Shown here: positions 36,241 to 49,500 of the stretch, piece by piece | Layout of the letters: every line of letters starts with the position of its first letter | How positions within the stretch are numbered: position 1 is the first letter of the stretch | From: Struthio camelus | Taxonomy: Eukaryota > Chordata > Aves > Struthioniformes > Struthionidae | Direction: 5' to 3' | DNA length: 64,000 nt | NCBI RefSeq assembly: GCF_040807025.1 | Contig: NC_090956.1 | Coordinates: forward strand, 2,902,517-2,966,516 | Program-made: the position numbers and the translations under genes | The notes under the pieces: model-generated | What the model was told of the DNA's origin: nothing | What the model saw: the letters and a program-made list of their open reading frames with translations, nothing else | The model's database searches: none

Positions 36241-38229
36241 ACTAGAGCCTCCTGCCTCCCAAGCCAGCAGCGAGAGGGCAGTTTTCTCCAGCGCTCCGGG
36301 GAAGCTGGGGCACCGGTGTGGGCAGCAGTGTCGTAGCATTTCCCCACCTCCCTGCAAGGACGGTTGCAGATTTCAGCGTTCGACTCGCGAGTTTTGCTGC
36401 TCCCTGGGGAGAACAGACGTCCCTGCTGCTGCCTCCTGCACTTGGGACGCCTGCTCTGCACTGGTGGGGAAATCCCCCAAATGCCCTGTCTGCCCTGCTT
36501 TCTCTGCTCCCTTCCTCTTTTCTTTCCTTTGCAGCATGTGGGGAGCTAGTTTGGGGTGGGGAAGACACTCCTCCCGTGCTACACCGTCACAGAGCGGGCT
36601 TGGCCGATAGAGGCATGATTAGGTGGTTTTAGACGCTTGCAAATGTGAGCTGTACTGCAGCGCCCTGAGTTTTGGCATGGTTTTTGGTGCATATACGCAA
36701 CAGTGAAACTACATCCACCTGGAGCCGTCTCGGGAGTGCAGGCGTGCGTGTCCTGGTCCCAGGGCGCACAGAGGGCATAGCCACACTGAATTACCCGCAG
36801 GCACCAGGACATCCAGACTCGCTCCAGACACTAGATTTGGGCAACTGAGCTCTGTCAGCTGAAGCAGCACGTGGTAGCAGTGACGTGTTTCCTCTTCTGT
36901 TTAACCTTGATAAAGCCTAAACATGAAATTTCACCATTCAAGAAAGCTGAAGTCTTGTACAAAGTATTTCCGATTTTCTCTTTGGCGGAAGTGCAACATG
37001 GTGAAACATAAAACTCGAAAAATAACTGCCTACAAATGCTGGCCATGAAAATATTGCTCAGAGGGAGCGACAGGGCTGCTCCACGGGCATCAGTGTGTAG
37101 CTGCCTGTGGATTTCACCACCCACTTCTCCTGGCTTGATTTATGAATTCAGTCAGAAGCATCTCCTGCCTTAGAAAGGAAAGTGACTTTAATAAATGAAG
37201 AAGTATGGGGAAAAAAAATTAACACCTGGCATTGTATTAAGAGAGCAAAGATTACTTCTCTCCTTCCTCCAGAGAATTTGATCGTATTTGGAATTAGCCA
37301 AGAAAGGTTTGCTTTGAAGGAAATAGAGAGACGCCTGAAAAATAGGTTCAGAAAACTGATAGCAAAGTAGAGGATGCAGAGATCATGCCTGCCCCATGTC
37401 CTTCTGTGTCCATGGGTGCAGCGCGGTCTGTCCGGCATTTGTGCGGAGCTGCATCCCCGTTGTGCTGGCTAAGGCAGGGGTAAGGACTGGGTGATAAAAT
37501 AGGCAGTAATTGCACTTTTGTGCCAGAGTTCCTAATTTCACCAGCCTTCCTACCAGCCATCACAGCTCGGGGAAGCATTAGAAATCATTTGGCCGAAGAG
37601 CCGGCCCGCTGCCAACCAGAAGTGTCAAGCTTTACTCCAAACCTGCTCTCCCCTTGCTGTTCGGGGACATTTCCACATAAATTATTATGAGTTTTGAATG
37701 CACAAAGTGATTGCAAAAGCAACCCCTGCCTCCTGCCTGTGGGAGGGTTGCAAGCTCCTCTCCATGCCCCATGACTCCCGACCCTGTTGCTGCGCGAGGG
37801 GCTGGTGGAGTGAGGGAAGGGAGCTTGACCCTCACCCTTGTGCCCAGCTGGCAGGAGATGGCAGGAATTATCTGGTGTGGGGAGAGGATGAGTCCCCATC
37901 GCCGCCTGCCTTGGGTGGCAGTGGGGACAGGGATGCTCCTGGCAGCGCTCAGGGACCCCCAACACAGCTCATCTGCACAGAGAAGGGGAAAAGGCAGCAC
38001 GGGGAAGCCTTCCACGCTCCCAAGCTTTGCTAACGCTGTGCATGGCATCTCTTGGCCAGAAATAGCCTTTCCTGCCCAAGGGGAGTGAGGCTGGGGCAGT
38101 GCAAGATCAGCTCCCGGGCACTGCTCGGAGACGAGATGTGGCGCCGGAGCCTTGCAAAGCACACTAGACTCATGCTTGAAAGCTGCAGAGACTTCACAGT
38201 CTGTCCCTGGTGTTGTGTGAAGCATGCTC
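36241..38229. other. Intergenic, moderately GC-rich, no gene recognised
   Basis: CpG-bearing patch at 36240-36420. GC-richer block at 37560-38200 where long overlapping frames occur on both strands (264 codons on the - strand at 37632-38426). None has a recognisable domain, signal peptide or consistent splice context, so they are not called. Confidence 0.5.
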
Positions 38230-38600
38230 TGAAGCCCTGATGTGTTTGCAGAGATTAAACTCACCCTGGAGATGAGATATGCTCCATCTGCTGTAATGGA
38301 GAACAAGAGGAAAAGAACATTTATTGCCCCTTTTAATTTTGTTCTTCTAACAGCATGGGGAAACATAAGCCCGTTTCCCTTCAGCCCGGCATTTCTCACA
38401 TCAGCTTTGCACCTGATACCATTCACTCTCGCTGGGAGGACGCCTGTTCTTCCATTATCTTAATAGTGGAAACTGTCTACCAGCCTTTGATTCACTTCCA
38501 GCCCTGCTTCTTCTGGTCCCAAGTCAACATTAATCTTAATTATGTCTCAGCTAACAAGCCTCTAAGAGTTTATTAAATAGGCTTTTGTGTTCCCTAATTG
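38230..38600. promoter_or_regulatory. Candidate conserved non-coding element
   Basis: Begins 'gtttgcagagattaaac' and continues with 'tttattgcccc', a TCF/LEF-like 'cctttgatt' at 38484-38492, 'cattaatcttaattatg' at about 38529 and 'agtttattaaatagg' at about 38567. Little CpG, no repeat recognised. Function is inferred. Confidence 0.27.
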
Positions 38601-41600
38601 AAAATCTCAACGCAAATCGTTTTGGTGCTGCTCCTGACTTTCTTGCTGCTTGACAAATTGCTGCAAGAGGCTCGTGGCGGGGAGAGGGGAAGGGGGCACT
38701 GTTTGTAATGCCGTTCGCTTCACCGTGTGCTCGCTGCTGGATGCTGGAGGAAAACTGAAGGGAGAGAGCTGGGAAGTTGTGCTTAAATGCAATAATCATC
38801 AGAGGGGAGAGTAATGCCAGTCAATGCCTGACATATATACCACCTGCAAAGGCCTCATGCAACCTCTAAATTACTCTAAAGTAAGCAACACAGGACAGGA
38901 CGGCCAGAGTCCGTGCTTGGGTTGCAGGAGCGCATGGAGAGCTTTTCACATTACTACCCTGCAGCAAGGGGGTTTAGGTTGAGCAGGAGTGTGGTTGTGC
39001 CTTAAATACCTCAAGAGACCCACAGGAGCTCCCATGGGTGCTTTACTCCCCATTGCACTTGCCTTTACTCCTTTGCCTTTCCTTCAGGACAGACCTGGTC
39101 CTCTCTGTTCCTGGAGATACACCTACGCTTGTCCACACCTCTTTTCCCAGCTCTGCTGCCTTTTCTGCAGCTTCTTCCCTTTTTTCTTCTATCCTTTTCC
39201 TCCTTTGTTCTAGTCTCACCCCCTCTTATTCCTGCTGCATCTTTCCTGCCCCTTGGAGGGATTTGTAGGCCTGTCTTGAGCCATCTAGGAAGCTTTCTTT
39301 GTCACAGGGAAACAGCACCAACTACAGTCACAGTGTCATGTATTACAAGAGTTTGCAAAGAAAGTCAGTCTGAAGAGGCAAGAAGCCATTCCCGGTTTTG
39401 AACAGGGGCCAGATCCACCCCTCTCCGCTTCCACCACCCCTGGGTCAGGATTAGGGCCCTGAGTGCCAGGAAATAGATGTTCCAAGGGAGAAGCCTGCCT
39501 GCCAACATTTTTTGTTGATAATATCGCAATGCATCATATTTAATGAGCAAATTTAGGAAAGCTTTCAATGCATCAATTTTCAGATAAGACAGCCAAATGA
39601 CCTTTCCAGCAAACAACGTCTGGGGAATTCAGTTTCATAATGAATGCCTGTCCCTAGCTGGGGTTAGAGGAGGAAGCACAATATGCAGCTGTAATCCACA
39701 GTGTCCACAGGGTCTCTACACTGATCCTACGCCCAGGAAGACTCAAGTCCCTGATTTAAAGCCTGGTGGGCTCTAACGCATCATCACCTCAGTGTGGCCC
39801 GGATAAGGCAGGCCAGTGCAAATTTGGCAGCCTTTGCCCTGGCCCAGGGCTTTCTTTCCAGCAACAGCCTCCCAGGTCTTCTCCACGGTTCCTGCAGACC
39901 ACCCCCACAGTGCCGTGCAGCCACTGCCCCACAGCATCCCGTCCTCCTCCTTTTCTCAAGCCTGAGTTGTGCTTCCAGAGGCTCTACTCGCTTCTTCCAT
40001 GAGGCCAATATCCTGCCCTCAGGGAGACACGGGTTTCCCCAGCAGCTTGGCAGCACGTTTCTGAGGAGCCAGGCAAGCTGACAGCGTCCCTGAACACATT
40101 TCATCCAGAAGTGTCATGCTTTGACAAAGACTGGCAAATTCAGATGAAAATCTGTCCTCCCAGCCAGCCATTCCCAGAAAGCAAGAGACAGAAGAGACGT
40201 TCCCCAAAGTGTATTTTTTTATACTCCAAATCCTGTCTCTAAGCCTCAGAGAAAGACTGACATTTTTAATACCTCGACAGACAATTCTGCATATTAAAAC
40301 TTCCCATTCGGCTTTAAATACTCCTTTCTTGGCCAACTGTTTGACCCATTAAAGTATAACAAATGTTAGCTCTTCCGCTGCACCGCTTAAAACAAACACT
40401 CACATGCACATATAGGTTGAGGAAACCTTGCCCTGCGCCCATCTGACCTTCACAACATTACAAAATATATTTGCTCACTGCCATTTCTGTTTAAGTCCCC
40501 AATTATGAATATTCATTGAGATTCATGTAGACACTCAACAAACAGATTCTCAGTCTCTGGATAACGAGGTGCTTTGCTGAAGAATACGTGCAAAAGGAAA
40601 ACAAGCAACGAACAGGGATAAAGGGCTATTTTTCTTAAACATATCGCTTTTTCTTCTAATGAAAGCAGGTGTAAATGAGGGAAAATTTCACACACTCACT
40701 ATGTACAAGCATCATTTGCAGAATGCAACAGTTCCAAATGGCAGCTTCCAGGTGGATATCTCAGAGGGGTCAGGAATGACCTGGGAATTAATAAGTTTAG
40801 TAAGTCACTTATGGGCCCTTGGATTTCAGTGGGGTTACCCTTGACTTCACTGGCCTTAGGATTTCTTTCTGGAGCAGAGCCAACAATGATATTTTGAATC
40901 CTTCCCTCTTTGAGCTGTGGCAAGATGTAGTCTGACTTCTGAAATCATTGTTGCTTATGCATACCCTAATGCAAACCTCCCTGTGACCTAAGAGACCCTC
41001 TGTTAAACCAGCTCTGTATTCCCTGAGGCTTCGCACGCTGCTTGCTCCAGGCACTGGCTGGTCACCAGGGTCCACATTCGGCCTCACTGTGAATGAACCG
41101 CCCTGTCTAAGACAACTTGCCCGAAGCTGGATGCTCAAGACAGGAGGGATATAACTGAGGCCTTTGCTATTTTGTAGCCCAAAGCATTGGGCTGCCTTCA
41201 TCCAGCGAGCTGTCTGTCCTGCCTCTGGCATGTGCCAACCATGGTCTTCACCTAGTCCTTCCAGCTGCCGCTTCCACCTGTTGTCAGAGGCAAGGTGAGA
41301 GAAGTGGCTCATTTTAACCTCCTGAGGTCTGTTCCCAGAAGGGCTTATCCAACTCCACCATCTCAGTCACCCTAAACGTCTCAGTCCATCACCTCAAGCT
41401 GCACTTGTTTCCACGTTACATTTATTCCTGGGCGTTTCTGTGTTGTTTGAATATCTCCATCTAAATCCAGCCCTGTTGCTATGAGATGGATGATGCTCTG
41501 GGGTTTCTACGTTCTCTCTCTCTCTTTCCCGCTGTAATCTCGTAACACTTAATCCTCTGTATCTCTTCATCTTTCCCTGAAAAGTCACTGAAGGTGAAAG

Positions 41601-44600
41601 CTTTCTCGGCTTGCTCTCTTACCATCTATATCCTCAGTCTTTAAGCCTTTGATCCAGGTTTCTGAGCTCAAGTGATGCGTCTTCCCAAACATCAGACGTG
41701 TCCTTTTCCCTTGGACTACTCGCTGTTTGCCAGAGCAAACCTCCAAAGCTGCTGTACTGTTTTCTTTTTTCCAAAACGGATAATGAAAGAGCAATACCCC
41801 TTAAAACAAGCAGATGCTGCAGGAGATGCATATTTCTGCCTCAAGGCCATCCAAGGTGAGGTGAGGCCAACAGGGCAGCATTGCACCTGAATTCGACTCC
41901 AGCATCCCAGAGCTGCTGCCGTGGATGCCCAGCACTGGCCAGACCTGCAGTAACGCAGGGTCTTGCTGTTGGTATCAGTTCAGGTGTTTCACTGTATCTT
42001 TACATACAGGCTAGGATGTGCCTCTACCAGGCACCCCAAGGTGCAAAACGGAGACCTGGGTTTTATATTTCTTGTGCAGATAAAGAGTGTTTGGATCAGA
42101 GGTGCAGGTACACAGCCACCTCGAACCTAGAGAATCTGCCCTGGGCTTCCTTCACCTAAAACTTCCCGGGGAGATTTTGGGGCTTTCTGTCACAGCGATC
42201 CAGGGGTACGTCCCACTGTGTCTTTCTGTGGAGACACTGAGGAAATACCTTTTTTCCCCAAGTTCTCAGGTAATTTTTGCCCCCCAGCTTTTCCCAGAGT
42301 AAAGTCCTCTTGCTTTTTTGAAATAAAATAGCACAGAGCCACACACTGTGCGGGTTGCGCCCCTGCCCGAAAGTTAACAGCATGCAGAGAGAGCGCAGAC
42401 AAAACCAGGCTGGAGGAGACGGGCCCTTTGCAGCACCGCATAGATGAGCTGAGGCTGTAGGAGCCCAGGACCCTCATCCAAGTTCACTCCCTCCACCAGA
42501 AAACAGCTTTTGCTCTGTGTTTCACCTTGGTGTCCAACCCATGAACCTACTGCCATTGCAAAATGGTGAGGAGCGGGATCAACGGAAACAGATTTACTCA
42601 GATTAACAACAGGAGGCCCTGGGCAGGCTCGCCCTAGCCGCCCCAGGCTGACGCTTCTGATTCACAGCCCTCAGCAGCACCTCGGGTCTGCGGCAGCTCC
42701 ACGCAGCAGAAGAGCTTTTGCATGTCACGCTCAGGCTTTTTCTTTGCAAAACTCCTGCTTCAAACAAACAGAACAAAGAGCCAGCGCACGCACCGGGACA
42801 GCGCCGTGCCGTGAGCAGGAACGCAGGCTCCGCGGAGATGTGATGACAGTAAGTCCCAGGGGCAGGAGGAATTAATTGTGCAGCTTCCCAAATTAATGTG
42901 CTCATTCTGCTTTCCTATTTGCACCGCTATTACAGCTCACACCACAGGCTGCGTTCCCTTTCTGCCGTCGCACGTGTGAACACAACCCCATATGCCAGGT
43001 GACAGACACAGCGGTCTGATGGGGCTGCCAGCCTTGCACAGCCGAGGCGCGCAGACATTTTCTGACATGCATGCGCCTGTCTACTCCAGCCAGTACTCAG
43101 CACAGCATGTTATAGAATTGTTACACAGAATAAATTCATGCCACCAAATCTTATTTGGATTTCTCCAACATCGTATGTTGGGGAGTTTGCTATTGCATTG
43201 CCAATGCTAAGGTTGGCAGTAGCCAGGGTGCAGATGTGGAGCTGAGCTGGACCACCCAGGCCAAGCCAAGCAGTGTGAACAGGGGGTTTCTGCACCCCTG
43301 GAAAGGACAAACTTATCACAAGTAATGTCAGCCTTGTCCTTCTCCCACCTCTGCAGTTTGGGTTCCTCAACTCGGTTCTGCAGTGCTGGTAGCCTGCCTA
43401 ATATATACCAGCTAAAACGAGCATGAAGTTAGTCTCAAATAGTTTCAGGCAGTTCATTTAGGTGAAATTCACTGCTGTGCAAAAGGCCAGAGGGAAGTCT
43501 ATGAACCACTTATGTCTCACAGTGATGGACCTGGTGCCGGCTGGCTGCACCGGAGTGTATTTCATCCTTTGTGAATCCCTTGAGAAATTTTCCAATAAGA
43601 TATTAAAACACCTCCATAATGTTCGGTGAGCAGGAGCCAGCATTGTCAGAGAGACGCACTTAGCAAAGAGCACTTGCAATTTCCAGAGAGCACAAAAAGA
43701 GAATGTGGAAAAGGGAATTGTATGAAAAGCCCATACACAAAGTGATTTCGCTTTCTTTTTGCCCCTTTTCCAACCATCCCCCTTGCTTCAACCCTTGAAA
43801 TAAGAGCAGCAACTTGAAGGCTGAGGCTCATCCTAATCATCTAATTAAAATGCTGAAAATCTTCAAAGCATGGTGTGTTCTGCACAGCAAGATTAATACA
43901 ATATTCTTAAGATTTTTGACCACCTGCAGCCAGCACTCTCGTTCACACTGGAACTGGGGAGATCTTGGTTGAAGGAAGGTCACTAAAAGGTAACAACGAG
44001 CTGCCACCAAGTCCCAAGGGATGGGGCAGGTGCTTCTGTCGCTGCAGACTGTGGCTGGAGCTGGCAAGTGCCGAGCATCATGTGTGCCGCAGAAGAGATG
44101 TGCCTTGGGAGGAAAACAGGTGACAACGGTTGCAGGTTACACTGACAGCGACTTCAGGTGAGCACCCACCGCATCGATGTCGGAGGCAGTGCTGGATGCT
44201 AAACGTATGAAAAGAAGCTATGCAACCTACTACAGCCCTTGGGCAACTCCACCACCCTCACTTTCAGATTTTCACACTTCTTCCAAATTTACGGGTATCA
44301 ACAACTCTCTCCTTGCCTGCTTGTTCAAAGCAAAACCTGAAACATGGAAAATAATCCACTTCTAAATAGTTCTCTCTATGTAGGGATCCGTAAGAGCCCT
44401 AGTTACAATGAGTCATGCTCTGCTCACGTTCGCTGCGCGCTGCTGGCTCTTCCACCTCTTGGAGGAGGCAGCGCAGATCAGCGGGGCTCAACACAGCTCC
44501 GCGTTGGCCTGCACTCTTCAGCTAGGCTCAAATCTGCACCAGGAATAGCCGTCTCTGTCGCCGTTTGCGCTTAGCTGAACGGGAGGACACAACTTAGGTG

Positions 44601-44960
44601 GTCAATGTTCAGGCCGGACCTGGAGGCACGTCCAGCCCTCTCTAGTCCACCCTTATTACTAACAGTAAGTAGTGTGTTCACCAGGAATTCAGTGTAGCCC
44701 TGCTTTGGGTTAAAGGCATTATTTTAGCTGGGGTATTTTATCCTGGTTGGCTACATCAAGGATCTGAGTTTGCTAGTAGTGATAAAGACTAAAACTCTCT
44801 GTTGATGTTGAGCTCTCATGAACCTGAGTATTATGAACTTGAGTACAATAAGAGCTCGTATACACAGCCTTTAACTCACACTTTTCCTGTCAAGCTGAAT
44901 TTCCCAGGGAAATGAAAACACAAATTTGTGGCACTGGGCAGTTTAGCAGGTGTCGTTACG
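38601..44960. other. Intergenic, no gene recognised
   Basis: Mixed composition. A (CT)n-rich stretch lies at about 41512-41528. A small AT-rich element-like block with 'aattaattgtgcag' and 'aaattaatgtgctc' lies at 42868-42930. Many overlapping short frames, none recognised. No repeat family recognised. Confidence 0.5.
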
Positions 44961-45121
44961 AGTGAGTCACAATCGCCAGTTCACGCAGGCTGAAGCAGCT
45001 CCTCCTGGAGCAGGCGGCCGGGGAAGCACCGCTTCGCTCCGCGCCTTGCGGCACGCTGTCACACCTGCACCTCTCTTCGTGCCTCTCTCAAGAAGTTCTT
45101 TGCATCAGGGCTTACGTGAGC

Positions 45122-45138
45122 AAAAAAAAAAAAAAAAA
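45122..45138. repeat. Poly-A run (17 bases)
   Basis: A simple A run that could be a retroposon tail, but the sequence before it was not recognised as any retroposon or processed gene copy. Confidence 0.8.
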
Positions 45139-45519
45139 GCCACTATGCATGAAGAGCGGTACTATATTTAACTCAGTTACAAGCGCTAACACACGTTACC
45201 TTCACCTAGCAATCGGCTGAGGCTGCGAACCAACAGCTGGGGGATGAGGTCTTACAGGAACCCCCCTGGGAGCCAAACTACATCTCAGGCGGAGAGGGAA
45301 ATTCTGAAATTAACTTCAAAAATAGCAGCATCAAATCAAACTTGTAAAGCACTCGGGCACGATATTTTACATAGAGCCATAGGGCATTGTTCATTGTGAG
45401 ACTAAATGTATTTTGAAAATTGTATACCGAGTGCCATCGCTCCTCTTGCATTTTAAAGACCTAGCACTTGCGAGCCGTGCTGTCTGCTGGCAAACGTCAC
45501 CTAACGATGCAGCCTTTGG

Positions 45520-45897
45520 GAACTCTCCTTTCCACTGGTTTAGCAAAGCGGCAGCCGACCCGAGGCAGCGCAGCGAGGCAGAGCCCGTCCCGCCGCCGCT
45601 GCTTCAGCCGCGCAAGGGAAGAGCCCGGTGCCCGCGAGACGACGGTTTCTGCTGCCAGGAGACAGCTCTGCGCTGATTTTGGGGACAGCGCACCTCGTTT
45701 TTCCTTGCCCGGCGACGCTCTGGATCGACTCCCAGCAGGAGCGAGGGCGTTCGCTGGGGGCCGAGCGCCGACGCGTCTTTGCAGCCGAGCCGCTTTTGGG
45801 GCAGAGCCGAGCCGCGGAGGAGCCGTTCGGCTTTACGGAGCACGGGGCGTCTGCTGGCGACGAACACCCGCCGCTTCCTTCCCCAAAGCCCCTAACG
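45520..45897. promoter_or_regulatory. CpG island, left half of a bipartite island
   Basis: Dense CpG (for example 'ccgccgccgctg', 'gccgagcgccgacgcg', 'gccgagccgcgg') with high GC, sharply bounded. Open frames in five or six overlapping registers are a composition effect. No gene start recognised. It faces an AT-rich core at 45898-46020 and a second CpG-dense half at 46020-46390. Confidence 0.7.
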
Positions 45898-46020
45898 AAT
45901 GACACCGCCTGTAATTAAGCAGGCGTGCTTAGCGGTTTTATGGCCAATAAATTATAATTGCTCTTCTTAACGAGCAAAGAGACTCAATTAGATGAGGTTA
46001 ATATACCAAATAAACGACAG
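45898..46020. promoter_or_regulatory. AT-rich core between two CpG-island halves (candidate enhancer or developmental element)
   Basis: Contains 'tgtaattaagc' (TAATTA), 'ttttatggcc' (a HOX/CDX-like TTTATGGC), 'caataaattataattg', 'caattagatg' and 'gttaatatacc'. This is abruptly AT-rich and rich in homeodomain cores between two CpG-dense blocks. That arrangement is typical of strongly constrained developmental regulatory DNA. Constraint itself cannot be shown here. Confidence 0.4.
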
Positions 46021-46390
46021 GGGCTCCACTTCAGGGCCAACCCGAGTGAAACGCCCCTGGCCCGGGGAGGTCCCGGATGCCAACACACGCAGGGTACAAC
46101 CGCGCAGGGCAGACGGGGGACCGAGCATCGCAAACACGCCAACCGTTTGCAGATCGTCATTAAACATCTGAGCCCCCTGGGGCAGGCGCCAGCGCAGGCG
46201 CTTTTCCCGCAGCGCCTTTGGGCCGGGGCACGAGGGGAGGCCGACGGGTGCACCCTCCCTCGCGCCGCCCCGTCGAGCCCGTCCCCGTGCGCAGAGACGC
46301 CGTCCGGCGCGCGCGTCTGCTGGCTGGACGGCAGCGACACCTTTCTCCTGGGCACCCTCCTTCGTCGCTGCCGGAAACGCCGGGGAAACT
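46021..46390. promoter_or_regulatory. CpG island, right half of a bipartite island
   Basis: CpG-dense and GC-rich ('ggccggggcacgag', 'ctcgcgccgccccg', 'gtccggcgcgcgcg'). Bounded on the right by a return to ordinary composition at about 46395. Up to 145-codon frames on both strands are a composition effect. No gene recognised. Confidence 0.7.
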
Positions 46391-46399
46391 TCTGACAAA

Positions 46400-46530
46400 A
46401 GTATAGCTGGAGATAGGAATGAAATTGCTTAAATCCGGGCCAGGGTCACACCATGCGCGGGATTTAATTTCACTCTAGTCTCAGGGTGATAGCTGGGGGA
46501 ACAGCTAGCGATTACATTAGATGGGCTCGC
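46400..46530. promoter_or_regulatory. Candidate conserved element flanking the CpG island
   Basis: Non-repetitive text with 'gaaattgcttaaatcc', 'gggtcacacc', 'gggatttaatttcac', 'gggtgatagctg' and 'gcgattacattag'. Mixed homeodomain-like, nuclear-receptor-like and E-box-like cores. Inference only. Confidence 0.25.
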
Positions 46531-49500
46531 AGCTGGTTCTGCAGAGATTTCAGACGTGTGTAGCCAACCCTTCCTTTTACCTTCACAGACACAGATCCGG
46601 GAGGCAGTTGTTGCCGACACCCATCCTTAGCTCTGACCCACTTCGACTTTGGGTCTCGAGGGTACTTTTTCCTTTTCTTTATGACAGACAGTCTAACGCG
46701 TTAGCTGTTCAGGTCCTGCTTTAGCACGGGGGAGAACAGCAGAAGGCACATCCACCCCAGAGCGACACCAGTAAAGCCAAGGTTATGCGAGGAACCCCTA
46801 TGACTCACCACGCTTGTGGCAACATCCCGGAGCAAACGTGCCCGAGAGCTTTTTCAAGTTTCCTGCATTACATACTCCGCCTAGTATGGGTATTTCCATG
46901 CCCAGCATAGCAGCAAGGGCCCTCTGCAACGCATAACAAAGCCAAGACATGCAGCACCATTGCCAAATGGGCCTGGAAAGCCTCACGCGTCCGCGCGGCA
47001 GCAGAGGACGGGGAGGAGCTGGCATCCCTGGCACCGATCCCGGCCTCCCTGTCCCTTTTCCGCTGGATCTTAAAAATACCAGAAGGGAAGTCTTGCACCC
47101 AGCAAGCATCGCTGCTGCGGTGCGACACAGCCGTCGGCTCGCACCTCCGCCCTGGGGAATGACTGCTGGCAAAACATGGCCCGAGGGAACGTTTCCCATG
47201 GAGAGGAGCCGGTTTTGGGGCCAGAACGCGTCTGTTTGCTCAAAGTTTTGTACTGCAGTTTGAAAGTCTTGACGTTCTCCTTTCCCCAGGAGCAAAGCCA
47301 CCCTGCCTTGTTCCCTACCTCTTCACTGCTGCTTTTAGCTGGGACTGAAAGGAGAAGTGAGGGGGTCCTGCCCAGGCCACTTAAGCTTTATCACAGAAAT
47401 TCTCACTGATGGGATGCAGGAATGAAAATACGAGTGGCAGACCCTGAAAAGCATGCAGACACTGTTTACTTCCCTGGAAGTCGATGTATGTCCAGATGTG
47501 CTGTCCGAGATTTACGCTGTGGTGTGCGATTTACACTTCCCTGTACAGATGCCTTTGTAATCAGTGAGAGAGTCAGAAATCTGCCTCAGAGAGGGTGGAA
47601 AAGCTTGGGCAGAAAAATGGAGGCGAGAATAAACTTGTCAAGTAATTGATTTGCATTCTTCCTCGCTTGGAAACAGGGTTACGCGATCCCTTGGATACAC
47701 GCGCACAGCTTCTCGCCTGCCATACACTGCTGGCATTTTGCGTTAGCAAAAAAACAAACCCCGGGGTAATGTTCCTGCAATGAGAGTTTAAGGAGCAGTT
47801 TTGGTCCTTAAATAGCCTTTCAGTGCTAAAGCAAAGAGATCTGCCTCTGTCACCCTGCGGCATTCAGGACTGTGAGCCGGTACAAAGGTGTCTGCTTCCC
47901 CCATGACCACCTAGGGAGGAAGCAAGGGTTTTTTGTGAGCTAGCTCTAATGCAATTTTGCCTGGAAGAGAGAGGCTGCAAATAGCATTAGGTTGTCATGC
48001 CCAACGTATGGCAGCAATTGCCGAGGTGCCCAGATCGTCTGCAGCAGCTCTCAGCTAGCCCATGAATCAGGAAAACTGTCAGGAAAACTTCTGCTGGTTT
48101 CAGAGGGGGGAAGCACACAGGGCGATCACAGGTTGGCAGTTTGCAGGTGCTGCTGCTTGGACCTTGGCCACAAAAGCTAAAACCATGATGGGAAATGAGC
48201 ATGGGGCAGGGGCAAGAGGGGCATCACCAGGCTTTGGCACAGACCACCCTGCAGCATGCTTTGCGGTGACAGCTGGGAAGCCACCCTGCCCTGTCTCACC
48301 TGCCCAGAGGAAGAGGATGGGGGTTCCCTGACCCCAATGCCCAGCTAAAATACAACCCAAGGGGTTGTGAACTGTCACTCAAAGCCTCCCACCCAACCAG
48401 ACTAAAGGGCAAGGGCGGGGAGGGAGAGCAATGCTTGTACAGCATGTGCAGTCCAAAGTCTCTAGCCCTTTAGCTATATATCATCCCCTGGCTTGTAAGT
48501 GGTTTCTATTTGTTTTAACACTCTCATATTGTATCTGCTGCATTTTATCTGCTACTTTAAATCTATGTAAGTGAATAGGTTCTTAGTAGAATCATTAAGT
48601 TCCATTCAACTCATCTAAACACAACCCATTAGCTTTATTTGTTGCCTAGCTTCCTTATCTGCATTGATGTTATCTGCCTGTTCCTGTTGCAAAAAAAAGT
48701 TTCCTTATGGAGAGGAAGCAGCCCGTTTGCTGAAGGCAGAGCTTCCGTTTGTTCTCACCCTGACGGACCAGGAAGGATCCTTCCAGAAAGGCAAGGGATG
48801 CAATCTCATCAGAAGCAGTCTGCCTACCCAAAACCGGGCTGGGCACAGAGGGGACTCGCAGCAGGGCAGCTGGGTGCAGCCGGCGTGGGAGCCATGATGA
48901 AGCAGAGCTCCAGAGCCAGAGCAGCTCAGTTGCATGGAGCACACACACCAAGACACTCGGGGGAAGAGTTATACTGACAGTGTGAAAGGCCATAAAATGC
49001 ACCCCAGCCTGCTCGTCTCTAGAGGAAGTCCTGGCTTGAACAGATTTCATGGTCTTCTGTATTTCTAATATAACCCGCTTTTTTTTGAAACTTATTGCAG
49101 CATGCAGTCTAAGCAATAGAGATACTGTCGTGAGTGACTGCTATTGTCCACGTCTGTTCTTCCCTTCCACCCTTGCTTACTTTGCATATTAAAAATAAAA
49201 GCTAAACATACCACAGATCCTCTGGTATCAGTAGTTCAAACATCTGACAGCTATTGAGACAACTTGAGCAAACGTTAAGATGCAAGTGCATGGCATATAG
49301 CACCTGTTTGCAGTATCTTAGCATTATGCTTCTCCAGTTTAACTTTCTCCCCAGAGAAAGGCTGTTTATGCTCTAAAGCTGCCTGTGGGATTTTTGAGCC
49401 TTCTTTCACATCACCATTGTGCTGGTGAGCTCTGGGCTGCTCTTACAACAAAAGCTCACTAGGGAGAAGCATGGCTGTTAGGACCCTTTCTGAATATTTA

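Noticed and set aside
37632-38426. 264-codon open frame on the - strand
   Set aside because: Lies in a GC-richer patch with overlapping frames on the other strand; no domain, signal peptide or family resemblance.
45468-46398. Multiple 90-145 codon frames on both strands in the bipartite CpG island
   Set aside because: Open in many registers at once, as expected from GC-rich composition. No recognisable domain or splice structure.
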